Notes: a model not told the origin generated them from the sequence alone. Numbered from the stretch's first letter, positions 41,977-51,061 are shown. The stretch: DNA of 64,000 bases from Micromonospora sp. H61 (GCF_018070325.1 NZ_JAGPXY010000023.1:1-64000), one strand, 5' to 3'. Numbers and translations are program-made.

Positions 41977-43076
41977 GCCGCACCCGTAGCCGGCACGCCG
42001 GTGAGGTCGGTGACGATCCGTTGGCAGAGCGCGGCAAGTGGGCCCTTGCCCCCGGCGGCCGGCGCCTCGCCCCGTTCCAGCCCACGGCAGAGCCCCGGCT
42101 CGGGGCGCAGCGTGCCGGCCAAGGGAAGGCCCAGCGCGCGTGCCACCTCGGACGCCCGCAACCGCCCTGGCGCAGGCCCGCGCACCACCACCGAGAGCGC
42201 AGCGCAGTGCGGGGCGGCTGCGGCCACCACCCGAGTGGCCGCAGCGGTAGCGCGCAACTCGGCCGGCACGACGACGAACGCCTGGTCGGCGGCTTGCAGC
42301 GCCACCACTGCCGCATCGTCCAACTGTCGGGGCAGGTCGATCACCACGAAGTCCCGCCCACGCCGGGCCGCGTCGACGGTCGCCGCCCTCGCCGTCGGCG
42401 GCAACGGCAGCATCTCGCCGCGGTCCCAGGAGAGCACCACGAGATCACCCCGGCTGGGCAGGGCCTGCACCAGCGCCGGGGCGTCCACCCGTCCGTCGGC
42501 GCTGGTGAGCGACGGCCAGCGCAGACCCTCCAACTGCTCCCAGCCCAGCACGAGGTCGAGGCCACCACCAAGTGGGTCGGCGTCGACCAGGAGAGTGCGC
42601 AGCCGGGCCCGCGCGGCGGTCACCGCAAGACCACCGGCGAGCACACTCGCGCCCGCACCGCCCCGACCCCCAAGGACAGCGACGACCCGGGCGCCGACGC
42701 CGGCCGGACGGCCCGGATCATGCTCGGCGAACCGGTCGACCAGCCACGGCTCCGCGGCCGGCAGCGTGGCGACGTGCTCGGCCCCGATCAGCTCGGCGAT
42801 CTGCCAGCCGGGGTCGAGCTGACCGGCCCGGCCGAGCAGCACCAGCCGGGGCCGCTGCGGCAACCGGGCGCGCAGGCACGCCTGCGCCTGGTCGGCGCCG
42901 AGCAGCACCAGGGGTGCGGGAAGCCAACGGGTACGGGCAGCCGCTGGGTCGCGGGCCAACTCCACCTCGGTGCCGCCGACGGCGGCGAGCCGGAGCACAT
43001 CGTCGAGCAGATCGTCGTCGCCGGTGACGACCAGCGGGAGCCGGCGGATCGGCGGAACCGTGGTACGGGGTGGCAT
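41973..43076 (-). CDS. CpaE/Ssd-like ATPase (septum site determining-type)
   Basis: 367 residues from ATG 43076, overlapping tadA (ATGA). The N-terminal 130 residues resemble a degenerate receiver domain (LPLVVTGDDDLLDDVLRLA). The rest is a MinD/ParA-type P-loop ATPase: VVAVLGGRGGAGASVLAGGL has a deviant Walker A (GGRGGAGAS, no Lys), followed by LLVDADPLGGGLDLVLG and FVVIDLPRQLDD. This is the pattern of the actinobacterial CpaE-like/Ssd proteins encoded upstream of Tad genes. Likely localises the pilus machine. Confidence 0.85.
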   Translation of the reverse strand: MPPRTTVPPIRRLPLVVTGDDDLLDDVLRLAAVGGTEVELARDPAAARTRWLPAPLVLLGADQAQACLRARLPQRPRLVLLGRAGQLDPGWQIAELIGAEHVATLPAAEPWLVDRFAEHDPGRPAGVGARVVAVLGGRGGAGASVLAGGLAVTAARARLRTLLVDADPLGGGLDLVLGWEQLEGLRWPSLTSADGRVDAPALVQALPSRGDLVVLSWDRGEMLPLPPTARAATVDAARRGRDFVVIDLPRQLDDAAVVALQAADQAFVVVPAELRATAAATRVVAAAAPHCAALSVVVRGPAPGRLRASEVARALGLPLAGTLRPEPGLCRGLERGEAPAAGGKGPLAALCQRIVTDLTGVPATGAA

Positions 43077-43254
43077 CGCGGCCTCCAGCGGTCGGGCTCT
43101 GGTATGCCGCCGACAGTGCTCGGAATCCGCCCCACGAGCCGTCGCGATGTCGTCGCCTGTGGACAACCTGGTGGCCTGTGGAAAACCCCCGCTGAGAAAG
43201 TTGATCTGCTACGGGCGCGGGCAACTCCGCAGCTAGCGCCGCTGAGCAAAGACA

Positions 43255-43285
43255 GCGGGGCCGCTCCCAAAAGGAGCGGCCCCGC
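43255..43285 (-). terminator. Intrinsic terminator of the ECF sigma/CU044 operon
   Basis: GCGGGGCCGCTCC and GGAGCGGCCCCGC form a perfect 13-bp stem with the loop CAAAA, 11 bases after the stop of the CU044_5270-family gene. The remainder of 43077-43254 probably holds the promoter of the Tad locus. Confidence 0.85.
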
Positions 43286-43295
43286 AAGACGGTGG

Positions 43296-44309
43296 TCAGC
43301 TGGGCTGATTCGACCAGGCGGTATCGAGGATCACCTTGTACGAGCTGATCCGCACGGGCGACAGCGTCAACAGCTCATCGGCGAGCAATTCGCCCGTCTT
43401 CGGATCGAAGATCAGAAGGGATTGCTGGTCGTGTTCGCGGTCGTCGAAGGTGACGGCGACTCCTTTGCGGCCGGCACGGTCCGTGACCTGCCCCCGCCAG
43501 CGGAAGCCGGGCACGTCGGCCAGGACCCGCAGGACCGCCGCTCGGGTCGCACGCGGTACGACGTACTGCCCGTAGAGCGTGCCGACCCACTTGCTCGCCG
43601 CCCCCGCGCCGTACTCGACCTTCAGCCGCTCCCGGAGCTCCGACGGGTCGGCCGACAGTGGCCTGAGCTCCTCGGGCGACAGCGGAATGACGTCCGGTGC
43701 GGGGGTGCCGGTGGCTGCTGGCCGCGCAGCGCTCTCGCGCTGCCAGTAGTCCCGAGACTCCTGGTCGGGGTACTGCGGCTCCAGTTGGGTGCTGACCTGG
43801 TTACCGGTCCCGTCGGCGGCCTGCCAGAGCTTCGTCTCGCTGGCGAAGGCCACGTGGTGGCGGCCGTCGGCGGACGTCATCACCGGATCGCCCCACAGCT
43901 TCGTGTGGTGATACATGTAGCGGCCGCTCTGGTGGTCGTACGCCGCGTCTTTGATCTTGTCGGCCAGCATGCGCAGCTGCGGGCCGGCGGCCGGCGGATC
44001 CGCGTCGAACTGGTACGCGACCGGCACGAGCACCAACCCCGCTGCCGCCGCCGGTTCGCCCGGAGTATCCGGTGCGTCCCCGACGAACGGCTGGAGCACC
44101 GCCACGACACCGACCGCGACCGCCAGCGTCCCGGCCGTCAGGACCAGCCGGCGGGTCGGTCGTACGCGACGACGCCCGGCGACCGTTTCGGTAGCGTCGG
44201 CGCGGTCGATCAGCTCGCGCGCCGAGACCAGCGGTGGCCCGACGGAGGCGTTCCGGGCCGGGTCGGCCGGGCCGAGAAGAGTACGGGTGCGCTCTGCTCC
44301 GAACATCAC
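43296..44309 (-). CDS. CU044_5270-family membrane protein
   Basis: 337 residues from ATG 44309, overlapping the ECF sigma factor stop (ATGA). A cytoplasmic N-terminus of 50 residues, basic RRRVRPTRR, one TM (LVLTAGTLAVAVGVVAVLQPF, about 54-74), then an extracytoplasmic region with RYMYHHTKLWGD and PLSPEELRPLSADPSELRERL. This architecture belongs to the CU044_5270 family encoded next to ECF sigma factors in actinobacteria. It probably senses an envelope cue and regulates the sigma factor, though a ZAS-like domain is not seen. Confidence 0.82.
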   Translation of the reverse strand: MMFGAERTRTLLGPADPARNASVGPPLVSARELIDRADATETVAGRRRVRPTRRLVLTAGTLAVAVGVVAVLQPFVGDAPDTPGEPAAAAGLVLVPVAYQFDADPPAAGPQLRMLADKIKDAAYDHQSGRYMYHHTKLWGDPVMTSADGRHHVAFASETKLWQAADGTGNQVSTQLEPQYPDQESRDYWQRESAARPAATGTPAPDVIPLSPEELRPLSADPSELRERLKVEYGAGAASKWVGTLYGQYVVPRATRAAVLRVLADVPGFRWRGQVTDRAGRKGVAVTFDDREHDQQSLLIFDPKTGELLADELLTLSPVRISSYKVILDTAWSNQPS

Positions 44310-44872
44310 AGATCCTCTCGAATGGTCACCAACACCGGGCTACGCCGGGTCTGCGCGGGCCGGTCCGACATCGCTTCGGCAAGACGGCGGCGGGCGCGAT
44401 GCAGGCGCACCGCGGCGGTCGCCCCGGTGCAGCCGAGAACCTTGGCCGCCTCGGACACCGTCAGCTCCTCCCAGCCGACCAGCCGGAGGATTTCCTGGTC
44501 GAGGTCGTTGAGGGTGGCCAGAGCAGTCCAGATGTCGGCGACCCCGACGCTCGTGTCGGCACCCGACGATCCGGCCAGTCGCTCGAGGTCGACATCGGTG
44601 ATCGAAAGGAGGTCCGGTGCGGTGCGTCGAGACCGCCACTGGTTTGCCAGAAGGCGCCGGGCCACCCCGTACAGCCAGGGCAGGCTGCGCTCCGGCACCT
44701 CGGCGCGGCGACGCCAGGCGACGACGAAGACCTCCTGGGCAAGCTCCGCGGACGCATCCCGGTCAGCGAGCCGGCGCAGACCGTATCGGACTATGTGCTC
44801 GTACTCGGCGGCGTAGAGACTGGTGAACCAGCCCTCGTCCCGCTTCTCCGGTGGACCCACCCGAACCCCCAT
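44306..44872 (-). CDS. ECF-type RNA polymerase sigma factor
   Basis: 188 residues from ATG 44872. Sigma-2 region: FTSLYAAEYEHIVRYGLRRL and ELAQEVFVVAWRR, with LPWLYGVARRLLANQWR. Sigma-4 region: LNDLDQEILRLVGWEELTVS then AAKVLGCTGATAAVRLHRA, a clear helix-turn-helix. It directs RNA polymerase to a small regulon, probably including its own operon. Co-translated with the CU044_5270-family gene. Confidence 0.92.
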   Translation of the reverse strand: MGVRVGPPEKRDEGWFTSLYAAEYEHIVRYGLRRLADRDASAELAQEVFVVAWRRRAEVPERSLPWLYGVARRLLANQWRSRRTAPDLLSITDVDLERLAGSSGADTSVGVADIWTALATLNDLDQEILRLVGWEELTVSEAAKVLGCTGATAAVRLHRARRRLAEAMSDRPAQTRRSPVLVTIREDL

Positions 44873-44970
44873 TGCCTCGGCGACTCTCACAGTGGCTTGT
44901 GTCGCTGGGGGGCCCGGGATTACCGGGCGGCCGAGGGCGGGTGCCGCCCAACGGAAAACGAACGCGGCGG

Positions 44971-46161
44971 TCAGTCGTCGATCGCCTGGTAGACAGTGGT
45001 CCAGAAGTCGTGCCACATCGCCAGCCGCTGGTCGCCCGCGTGCGCCCGCTGCATGAACACGATCGTCGTCAGGTCCTCGGCGGGATCGTTGTACCAGGCG
45101 GTCCCGTAGAAACCGGGCCATCCGTAGCTGCCGACCGAGGGCCCGAGGTGTGTGCGGCGGGTCCGGACCGACATCCCGAAGCCCCAGCCGATGGCGTCGA
45201 AGTACCCGGGCCAGAACCCGGAGACGGCCTTCTGCGTCGGGGTCAGGTGGTCGCTCGTCATCAGCGTCACCGCCGGCCGCGACAGCACCCGCTCGCCGCG
45301 GTGGGCGCCGCCGGCGAGCAGAGCCGAGGCGAAGGCCAGGTAGTCCTGGGCGGTCGAGACGAGCCCGCCGCCACCGGACTCGAACATCCGCTGTCGACTG
45401 AACCGTCCGTCGGGCGCATCTTCGACGACCGGCTCGCCGGTGGCGGCGTTGTCCTGCTCGTACGCCGTCGCGAAGCGTCCGATGCTCTCGCTACCCACGT
45501 TGAAGGCGGTGTCGGCCATTCCCAGCGGCTTGCAGATCCGCTCACGCACGGCATCCCCGAAGGACATGCCGGTGGCTCGGGAGATGAGCACGCCGGTCAC
45601 GTTGGCGGCGGTGTCGTACATCCAGCGCTCACCTGGCTGATGGACGAGCGGAAGGTCACCGAGCTGGCGGATCCACTCGGCCGGCGACTGATATTCGAGT
45701 GCGTCCAGCGCGTCGGCGATCGGGACCGTTCCCGGCTCGGCGGGGACCATGCCGGTGCCAAGGGTGCCGTCCAGGACGTCCCGCAGCGTAATCGGGCGTT
45801 TCGCCGGGACGGTGTCGTCCAGCGGGCCGTGCGGATCAGCGAGCACTGTCATGTCGGCCAGCTCCGGGAGGAGATCGTCGACCGGGTCGTCAAGGCGAAG
45901 GGTGCAGTCCTCGACGAGGGTCATCGCACACGCGGCGACGATCGGCTTCGACATCGAGCCCAGGCGACAGATCGTGTCGACCGCCATCGGCGTCTGCGAC
46001 CCGGGACCCTCGAACGCGAGACGACCCGTCGCCTCGACGTGCACCTCGCCGTGCCGGGCGAGGACGACCACCATGCCCGGGACGAAGCCGGAGTCGACGC
46101 GGCGCTCAAGCAACCCTTGCAGCCGAGCCAGCCGTTTCGACGAAAAGCCGCCAGCAGCCAC
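44971..46161 (-). CDS. Serine hydrolase (beta-lactamase/class C-like family)
   Basis: 396 residues from GTG 46161, which has GAGGAGGAACAG just upstream; upstream ATGs lack this. Catalytic motif SxxK is in CRLGSMSKPIVAA near residue 72, and the YxN-type tyrosine in WMYDTAANVTG near 182. A third motif near the C-terminus is likely HLGPSVGSYGWPGFYGT (HxG-like). No signal peptide is seen, so it is an EstB-type cytoplasmic esterase rather than a secreted beta-lactamase. It stands alone. Confidence 0.87.
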   Translation of the reverse strand: MAAGGFSSKRLARLQGLLERRVDSGFVPGMVVVLARHGEVHVEATGRLAFEGPGSQTPMAVDTICRLGSMSKPIVAACAMTLVEDCTLRLDDPVDDLLPELADMTVLADPHGPLDDTVPAKRPITLRDVLDGTLGTGMVPAEPGTVPIADALDALEYQSPAEWIRQLGDLPLVHQPGERWMYDTAANVTGVLISRATGMSFGDAVRERICKPLGMADTAFNVGSESIGRFATAYEQDNAATGEPVVEDAPDGRFSRQRMFESGGGGLVSTAQDYLAFASALLAGGAHRGERVLSRPAVTLMTSDHLTPTQKAVSGFWPGYFDAIGWGFGMSVRTRRTHLGPSVGSYGWPGFYGTAWYNDPAEDLTTIVFMQRAHAGDQRLAMWHDFWTTVYQAIDD

Positions 46162-46489
46162 CTGTTCCTCCTCGGCTCGTCCCGTTTGGCAAATTACACG
46201 GCAGGCGGCGGTCGCACCGTCCGCGACGGGGTGGAAACGAAACCCCATCCGAGCGGTACTGGCCCCTTGACCAACCAGCTACTGGCACCAGGCGGGCCGA
46301 AGGCAAAGATCAACTGGTAGCTGGTCAGCGACAGTGGCAGCACCTCGCTGGCAGGCTGAGGGCATGGTGTTTGCCGACGATCAAGAACTGGGCAGGGTGA
46401 TCGGGAATGCCGACTTGCCTACCTGGTCAGCAGGCCGGGCTGCGATTGGGTCAGTCACCGTTCGCGGAGACCTTCAGGCACAGGGTCCA
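46162..46489. other. Gene-free boundary between core and accessory DNA, with an inverted repeat
   Basis: No coding is seen. ACCAGCTAC (46274-46282) and GTAGCTGGT (46317-46325) form a 9-bp inverted repeat with a 34-base loop. Base composition begins to drop to the right of this point, so it is a candidate left edge of the accessory region. Confidence 0.45.
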
Positions 46490-47539
46490 TCATGTCGGTT
46501 TCCACGAAAGAACTGCTCGCACATATGCCGACAACCCAGCAGTCATCCACGAATCCTTGGTTAACCGCTCGGACCGAATGGGTGCCGCGTGCAGGAGGTT
46601 CGCGCCGTCATCAAGCATCAACCCTGGCTGGGGCGTCATACGGCCGAGCCGGCTGCAACGGATACCTTCTGCATGAAGCTCTCTGCGTACGTCGTCTACC
46701 GAGTCCGGGGCTACAGTGCAAACAAGGCTCCAATCGCCCCACCCGATGGCAAGGTTGATCGGAGCCACACCGTGCTTTCGAGCCGACGACCGGACCGACT
46801 CGGCGAAGTCAATGGCATCCACTTCGATTATTGCGCCGATCGAGTTCCTTGCGGCGATGTGCGTCACCGTCACGGCCAACCCGTCGGAGTTATCGGCACA
46901 CGATGTCACACCCGGCATTCTTGAAAGGATGGGGCCAGCCGAAACCTGCGCAGCCGGAAGAGCTACAGCCTTGGGGAACGACTGCACTCCACTCTTCGAA
47001 TCGAGATACTCCGCCCAAAACTCTCCCACAGGGCCAATAACCATAAGGATATCCTCCGGCATTGCTCCTGCGCGCGACAGGACTCGCGGATGACATATCC
47101 CCATGGCCGTCGCTGTGACATTAAGCCTGGCCGACTCCTTGATGTTGCCGCCGATCACGGAAGCCCCGCAGGCATCCGCAGCCTCATCGATGCCATCGAG
47201 GAGACGCCTCAGCTCGCCCAGGCGCATTCCAGGCGGCAGTTCCAGCGAGTCAAGTAGAGCGACGGGGCGAGCACCAGCGGCGGCTAAATCGCTCATGTTG
47301 ATAATGACCGAAAGCCAACCCCAATAGTAGTAATCCTCGTAGCCAAGATCGAAGACGGCGGGCGGCGGGCACGGATCCGTCGTTGCTACTAGCGATCCTT
47401 CCCCAAGCCCAAGGTCATTGAGGACGACAGCGCTGTCATCGCCAAATCGCCCAAATCCGCGAGATCGGTAGCGCGGCGCGAAAACGTGCTCTATTAGCCA
47501 CGCCTCACCACAGTCGTCCAGGCGCGAGCCATCGTTCAC
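46490..47539 (-). CDS. AIR synthase/ThiL-like protein
   Basis: 349 residues from GTG 47539, overlapping the stop of the upstream gene (GTGA). The N-terminal half matches the ThiL/PurM family: RFGDDSAVVLNDLGL, VATTDPCPPP, then IINMSDLAAAGARPVALL and GGNIKES, where ThiL has GGDT. The C-terminal half has GPVGEFWAEYL and CADNSDGLAVTV. The metal/ATP-binding acidic residues are partly altered (GGNIK instead of GGDT), so it is unlikely to be ordinary thiamine-phosphate kinase. It forms an operon with a toroid membrane protein and a HIT protein. Lower G+C than the core. Confidence 0.72.
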   Translation of the reverse strand: MNDGSRLDDCGEAWLIEHVFAPRYRSRGFGRFGDDSAVVLNDLGLGEGSLVATTDPCPPPAVFDLGYEDYYYWGWLSVIINMSDLAAAGARPVALLDSLELPPGMRLGELRRLLDGIDEAADACGASVIGGNIKESARLNVTATAMGICHPRVLSRAGAMPEDILMVIGPVGEFWAEYLDSKSGVQSFPKAVALPAAQVSAGPILSRMPGVTSCADNSDGLAVTVTHIAARNSIGAIIEVDAIDFAESVRSSARKHGVAPINLAIGWGDWSLVCTVAPDSVDDVRRELHAEGIRCSRLGRMTPQPGLMLDDGANLLHAAPIRSERLTKDSWMTAGLSAYVRAVLSWKPT

Positions 47540-48801
47540 TTGAAGTACCTTCCGGCGAACAGTTCTACTGCTAAACCACCCAAAATCGCGGCCAACGCAA
47601 TGAGCACGGCGTTACCAACGCCAGACTCGAAGGGTGCCACGCTCATCCATATCGCACCGGCCGAGAGACCAGAGAAGGCCGCAAAACGCCCCCAGAAGGA
47701 AAAAGAGCTCGCGTTTTGCGCACGATGCCTCCGGCTAAACGCCGCCATAACGCTGACATCTAGGAAACGGCCTAGAACTCGCTGAGCCCATAGATGATCG
47801 AGGGTAGCACGCTTGTCGACGTTGCGAGGCTTGAAGTCACGACTTGATATTTTCCGTGTTATGCCATCAATAACGCGGATTACGTGCCGTCGCCTAGGAG
47901 CGTTTAGTCGACCGGGAGCTTGCATGAAAGCCAGCGCGACGATGCAATCAGGCATTAGGGCAATAAAATCGCTGTCCCGGTTCGATGAGCTATTCGGCCG
48001 CTCGACGAAGTCGTATCGGAACTGGTCGAAAAGTTCCCGTCTCGGCCGCCTCCGGGCCCAACGGGTCAATCCGCGTTCGGCCCTCACGACTGCATCCGCA
48101 TATGTCTGCAAACGTTGAACGACGGGCGTGCCTTGATAGGAATGTAAGGCTAGGAGAGCGTACCCCACCAACGTGGGGGCCTGAAGCGATTCCGTCAGGT
48201 CGTAGCCCCGTTGCCGGTCTGCCAGAAACTTGAGGCCAGAAGCGCATTCGTCCATCGGGTAGAAGCTTTCATATCTACGGAGCGCATAGAGAGACGCGGC
48301 CGTAGCGAGCATAGTTGCATCTGGCTCTTCATCTGGCTCGTACCTATAATCCGGCCACCCGCCACTCGGCAAAGAAGCGGATACCAGGCGTGCATACGAC
48401 CCGGGTGTTCCGGCTAGAACCGGTAGGTGCGAGTCTGTTGCCTCGACGCAAGCTGCGAGCTTGTAAACATTCAGGTGGTCCCGCTGTCGTTGGAAGCGGC
48501 TTGTTGGGTCTTCGACGCGGGCGATGACAGCCGTGGCCTCGCGAAGTAGCGAACTGCCCGGATTCCGCCCAGCGATCGACAGCGCCTCGATGCCAGCACT
48601 CGTGCCATAAATCCCATATTGGGTTGGAGACCAATCGAAGTGCTGGCCCCAGCATCGCTGACTCGTCTCGGACCGCTGAACCGGCGTGCGCTCGAATAGC
48701 TGTGCGATCTCTTCCTGCGCTTCCTTGGCCGCCGACAACCGGAACTTGTGTCGGCGAAAACGCTCACGAGCCGCCATGCTCAGGTTTTCGAACGGCCCCA
48801 T
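47536..48801 (-). CDS. Alpha/alpha-toroid protein with C-terminal membrane helices
   Basis: 421 residues from ATG 48801. The first 320 residues are helical with repeated short motifs typical of prenyltransferase/terpene-cyclase-like toroids: LVSASLPSGGWPDYRYE, AASLYALRRYESFY and APTLVGYALLALHSY. Two hydrophobic helices close the protein (FAAFSGLSAGAIWMSV and AVLIALAAILGGLAVELF). No DxDD or aspartate-rich cyclase motif is evident, so it may be a non-catalytic toroid. Placed between the HIT gene (two bases upstream) and the AIR-synthase-like gene (overlap). Base composition is unlike the core genes. Confidence 0.68.
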   Translation of the reverse strand: MGPFENLSMAARERFRRHKFRLSAAKEAQEEIAQLFERTPVQRSETSQRCWGQHFDWSPTQYGIYGTSAGIEALSIAGRNPGSSLLREATAVIARVEDPTSRFQRQRDHLNVYKLAACVEATDSHLPVLAGTPGSYARLVSASLPSGGWPDYRYEPDEEPDATMLATAASLYALRRYESFYPMDECASGLKFLADRQRGYDLTESLQAPTLVGYALLALHSYQGTPVVQRLQTYADAVVRAERGLTRWARRRPRRELFDQFRYDFVERPNSSSNRDSDFIALMPDCIVALAFMQAPGRLNAPRRRHVIRVIDGITRKISSRDFKPRNVDKRATLDHLWAQRVLGRFLDVSVMAAFSRRHRAQNASSFSFWGRFAAFSGLSAGAIWMSVAPFESGVGNAVLIALAAILGGLAVELFAGRYFK

Positions 48802-48803
48802 TG

Positions 48804-49505
48804 TTACGATCGCTGCTGAGAAGTTGAATTTAGGATGCTGAACATATCGTCATATAGCTTGTCGGCGGCCCGAAGCTCGGAAGACTCACGCCAGTTCCAT
48901 TGCTCCTCAATGCCGAGCGCTCGCGCCACAGCAAGACGAAGCATTTGCGACTCCAACCTCGTCCCACTGGACGGCTGGGCAATCATCGCCCCACGAACTT
49001 CATCAAGCCAAAACAGATACTCCCTGTCATCCAACCGATCATTCGCTCTAGAAATATCGTTCGGGATTGCCTGCCAGTCATAGTTCGGTAGCTCCACAAG
49101 AACATCTCGAGGCAACACGACAAAATGGAGGTGTGCATGCTCCACCGTGCATGGTATCCGCGTTCCTGTCCGCGAGGCTCCGTGCTCGAACGCTACGATA
49201 GTTCCGCCCGCCAACTGCCGGAGAACACGACGCGCCGTTCTGACGGCCTCTTGGAAGGCAATCACTCTTGACTGACTGGCGTCAGCCATACGTCGGCAGT
49301 GTTCGACGGGGCAAAGCAAGGCATGAGCTTCGCCCAATCCGCCAATGCTTGGAATCAGAACGAAATGCGGGTTCAGATCAATCACTCGACGCTTGTAGGA
49401 CGCGTCCCTGAAGCTCAGATGAAAAAGGTCGGCCGCCTCATTTCCGGCGATCTGACCGCACAGAAAGCAGTTATCTTGCGATCCGGAGACAAGATCGGGA
49501 AGCAT
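48804..49505 (-). CDS. HIT-family protein
   Basis: 233 residues from ATG 49505. The HIT triad is in VEHAHLHFVVLP near residue 123 (HxHxHxx with Ala-His-Leu-His spacing). An N-terminal CFLCGQ gives a probable zinc pair. HIT proteins hydrolyse or transfer nucleotidyl groups (Hint, FHIT, GalT/Ap4A phosphorylase branches). The C-terminal 80 residues are helical and specific to this group. First well-formed gene of the low-G+C operon; it could act on a nucleotide linked to the AIR-synthase-like product. Confidence 0.82.
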   Translation of the reverse strand: MLPDLVSGSQDNCFLCGQIAGNEAADLFHLSFRDASYKRRVIDLNPHFVLIPSIGGLGEAHALLCPVEHCRRMADASQSRVIAFQEAVRTARRVLRQLAGGTIVAFEHGASRTGTRIPCTVEHAHLHFVVLPRDVLVELPNYDWQAIPNDISRANDRLDDREYLFWLDEVRGAMIAQPSSGTRLESQMLRLAVARALGIEEQWNWRESSELRAADKLYDDMFSILNSTSQQRS

Positions 49506-49704
49506 AGAGGAACGTTACCAGCCTCCGGCGCGCTCTTGGTTCCCCCCCGACGTGCATCTCGACCAGCCCAACTGGGTACACGTGGTCGTACTTGTTGGGC
49601 TGCCGCTCGGCCAGACGTTCGTTCGGCCGCCGCTGCTCAGGTTCAGAATTTTCGTGCACCAGATTGCCAGCCTGCAAGATCGCGATAGTTATGGTGCCTC
49701 TCAT
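49471..49704 (-). CDS. Short ORF upstream of the HIT gene, possibly frameshifted
   Basis: 77 residues from ATG 49704, starting MRGTITIAILQAGNLVHENS and running to NKYDHVYPVGLVEMHVGG. At a run of seven Gs (7 Cs on the forward strand near 49542-49548) the frame goes into Arg-rich sequence that overlaps the HIT start. With six Gs the protein would end GGW-stop 13 bases before the HIT ATG, a normal operon spacing. So this may be a real first gene with a homopolymer error or phase-variable tract. No family recognised. Confidence 0.45.
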   Translation of the reverse strand: MRGTITIAILQAGNLVHENSEPEQRRPNERLAERQPNKYDHVYPVGLVEMHVGGEPRARRRLVTFLYASRSCLRIAR

Positions 49705-50058
49705 GCGCAGTCAACCTCGCCAACATGCTCCGACTCCGGACCGACGCCATCGGACTGTGCTACGAGATGTTCGCCGCAGTTCAAGCCTTCCGTTGCCAGC
49801 CAGCCTCCGCCACCGCCCGACCTGTGGAGTGACTGGGACTAGTTGCTATGGCTGCACCGCAGGTCGCGAGGCTCGGCCGGCGGCGGAGGCCTGTAGCTGC
49901 CGTTGGTTGCTTCACTCATGCTGTTCGGCGACCAGACGGACATGCCGTGACCCTGAGCCGGAGCCGGTCGGCGCTGCCGCTTGACGCCAATAGCACCACA
50001 ACCCGCCCGGGCCCGGTCGTCCGGCTCGTCCCTCGCATCGGCGCGACCGTCGAGCCGG

Positions 50059-50215
50059 GTCACCTATACCAACCGCGAGGTCGCCAAGCTGTTCGGCCTC
50101 TCACTCGGCAGCACCTACCCACTCGTCCGCGACGGCACCAATCCCGCCACCCGCCTCGGAGGTCGGTGGCTCATCAACCGCATTCGCTCCCACGCCTGGT
50201 TCGACGGGATTGCCG
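50059..50215 (+). pseudogene. Excisionase (Xis)/HTH remnant
   Basis: The frame gives VTYTNREVAKLFGLSLGSTY, then PLVRDGTNPATRLGGRWLIN and a short tail, the winged helix-turn-helix of actinobacterial excisionases. There is no proper start, and the 3' end is broken by a 19-base duplication that shifts the frame. It lies just before the integrase remnant, as xis does in integrated elements. Confidence 0.65.
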
Positions 50216-50240
50216 AACAAGGACGGGATTGCCGAACAAG
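50203..50240. repeat. 19-base perfect tandem duplication
   Basis: GACGGGATTGCCGAACAAG occurs twice without spacer (50203-50221 and 50222-50240). Since 19 is not a multiple of three, it disrupts the reading frame of the excisionase remnant. Confidence 0.9.
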
Positions 50241-50278
50241 TCGGCCGCCACCGGCGCCGAGCAAAGACGGAGAGGCTG

Positions 50279-50480
50279 ATGGGCCACATCATCAACGCTG
50301 CCGCTGGCACCTACTGGGCCAACTGGCGCGACGCCGCCGGACGACAAGGCGAAGACCTTCCGGAGCAAGAAGGAAGCGCGCACCTTCGTGGCACAGACGG
50401 AAGCCACACTCAGCCTGGGCACCTACGTGGACCCGCACTCTGGCCGTACTCGCTTCGATGCCTCTACGCGCTCGGTTGTT
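50279..50480 (+). pseudogene. Integrase N-terminal remnant, frameshifted
   Basis: From ATG 50279 the frame reads MGHIINAAAGTYWANWRDAA. Near 50340 it must shift to give KAKTFRSKKEARTFVAQTEA and LGTYVDPHSGRTR, the SAM-like N-terminal domain of tyrosine integrases of Streptomyces/Micromonospora mobile elements. The catalytic core (R-H-R-Y) is absent. Evidence of an old integration/excision event. Confidence 0.75.
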
Positions 50481-51061
50481 GGATGCCTTCACGCTACCTG
50501 CCGCCGATTTGCTGACTTCAGGCCCGGAAGATCCGGCGGAGAGCGCCTTCGACGGGAAGGGGAGGGCCTGTGAACCGGGCCGGAAGCGCTCCCGGGAAAG
50601 GGACGACCCCCGTCGGGGGGATGCGGGCTGAATCTGTCGGCTGCTGCTGGCTGGTAGCGGATCATGTCGGGGAGCAGGTGCCGACAGTCGTCGTCTGGCG
50701 CTCGGCATCGACCCGCGCCAAGGGTGCCGCTGCCTTCTCGCTGCCTCGCTGCCTCGCTGCCTGACGCCTCGCCAACAAGGCGCTTGCGGCAGATGTCGCA
50801 GCGTCCGCCGACGTCCACCGGGTCCGACTTCCGGGCGACACCCGTCCGCACTAGTTCAGCAGAGATCGCCTGCCTAAGTGCGAGGTGCCCGCATTGACGG
50901 ATATGTCGGCGCGGTGTAGCCGGGTAGCGCAAGCGTGGGGCTAAAGCCTTGGCCGAGAGCAGTGCTATCGGTGCCGGACAGCGGAAGGAGGGGCCGCCGG
51001 AGGTAGCTGCTCCGCGCGTGAGGCTTGGGAAAGGCGTCCAGCCCGCTCCATTGTCATTGTC
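50481..51061. other. Degenerate stretch without a convincing gene
   Basis: A leftward frame from 50932 begins MRYPATPRRHIRQCGHLALR and has a CDICRK pair, which may be the start of a small zinc-binding mobile-element protein, but it soon runs into Arg/Pro-rich noise. A short non-coding stretch separates it from the next block. Treated as remnants of the same element as the integrase. Confidence 0.4.

Noticed and set aside
42021..44816. A 931-residue rightward frame across the CpaE-like, CU044 and sigma genes
   Set aside because: Shadow of three well-supported leftward genes with overlapping stops and starts.
46490..47539. Thiamine-monophosphate kinase for thiamine synthesis
   Set aside because: Key acidic residues differ (GGNIKES instead of GGDT) and no other thiamine gene is near.
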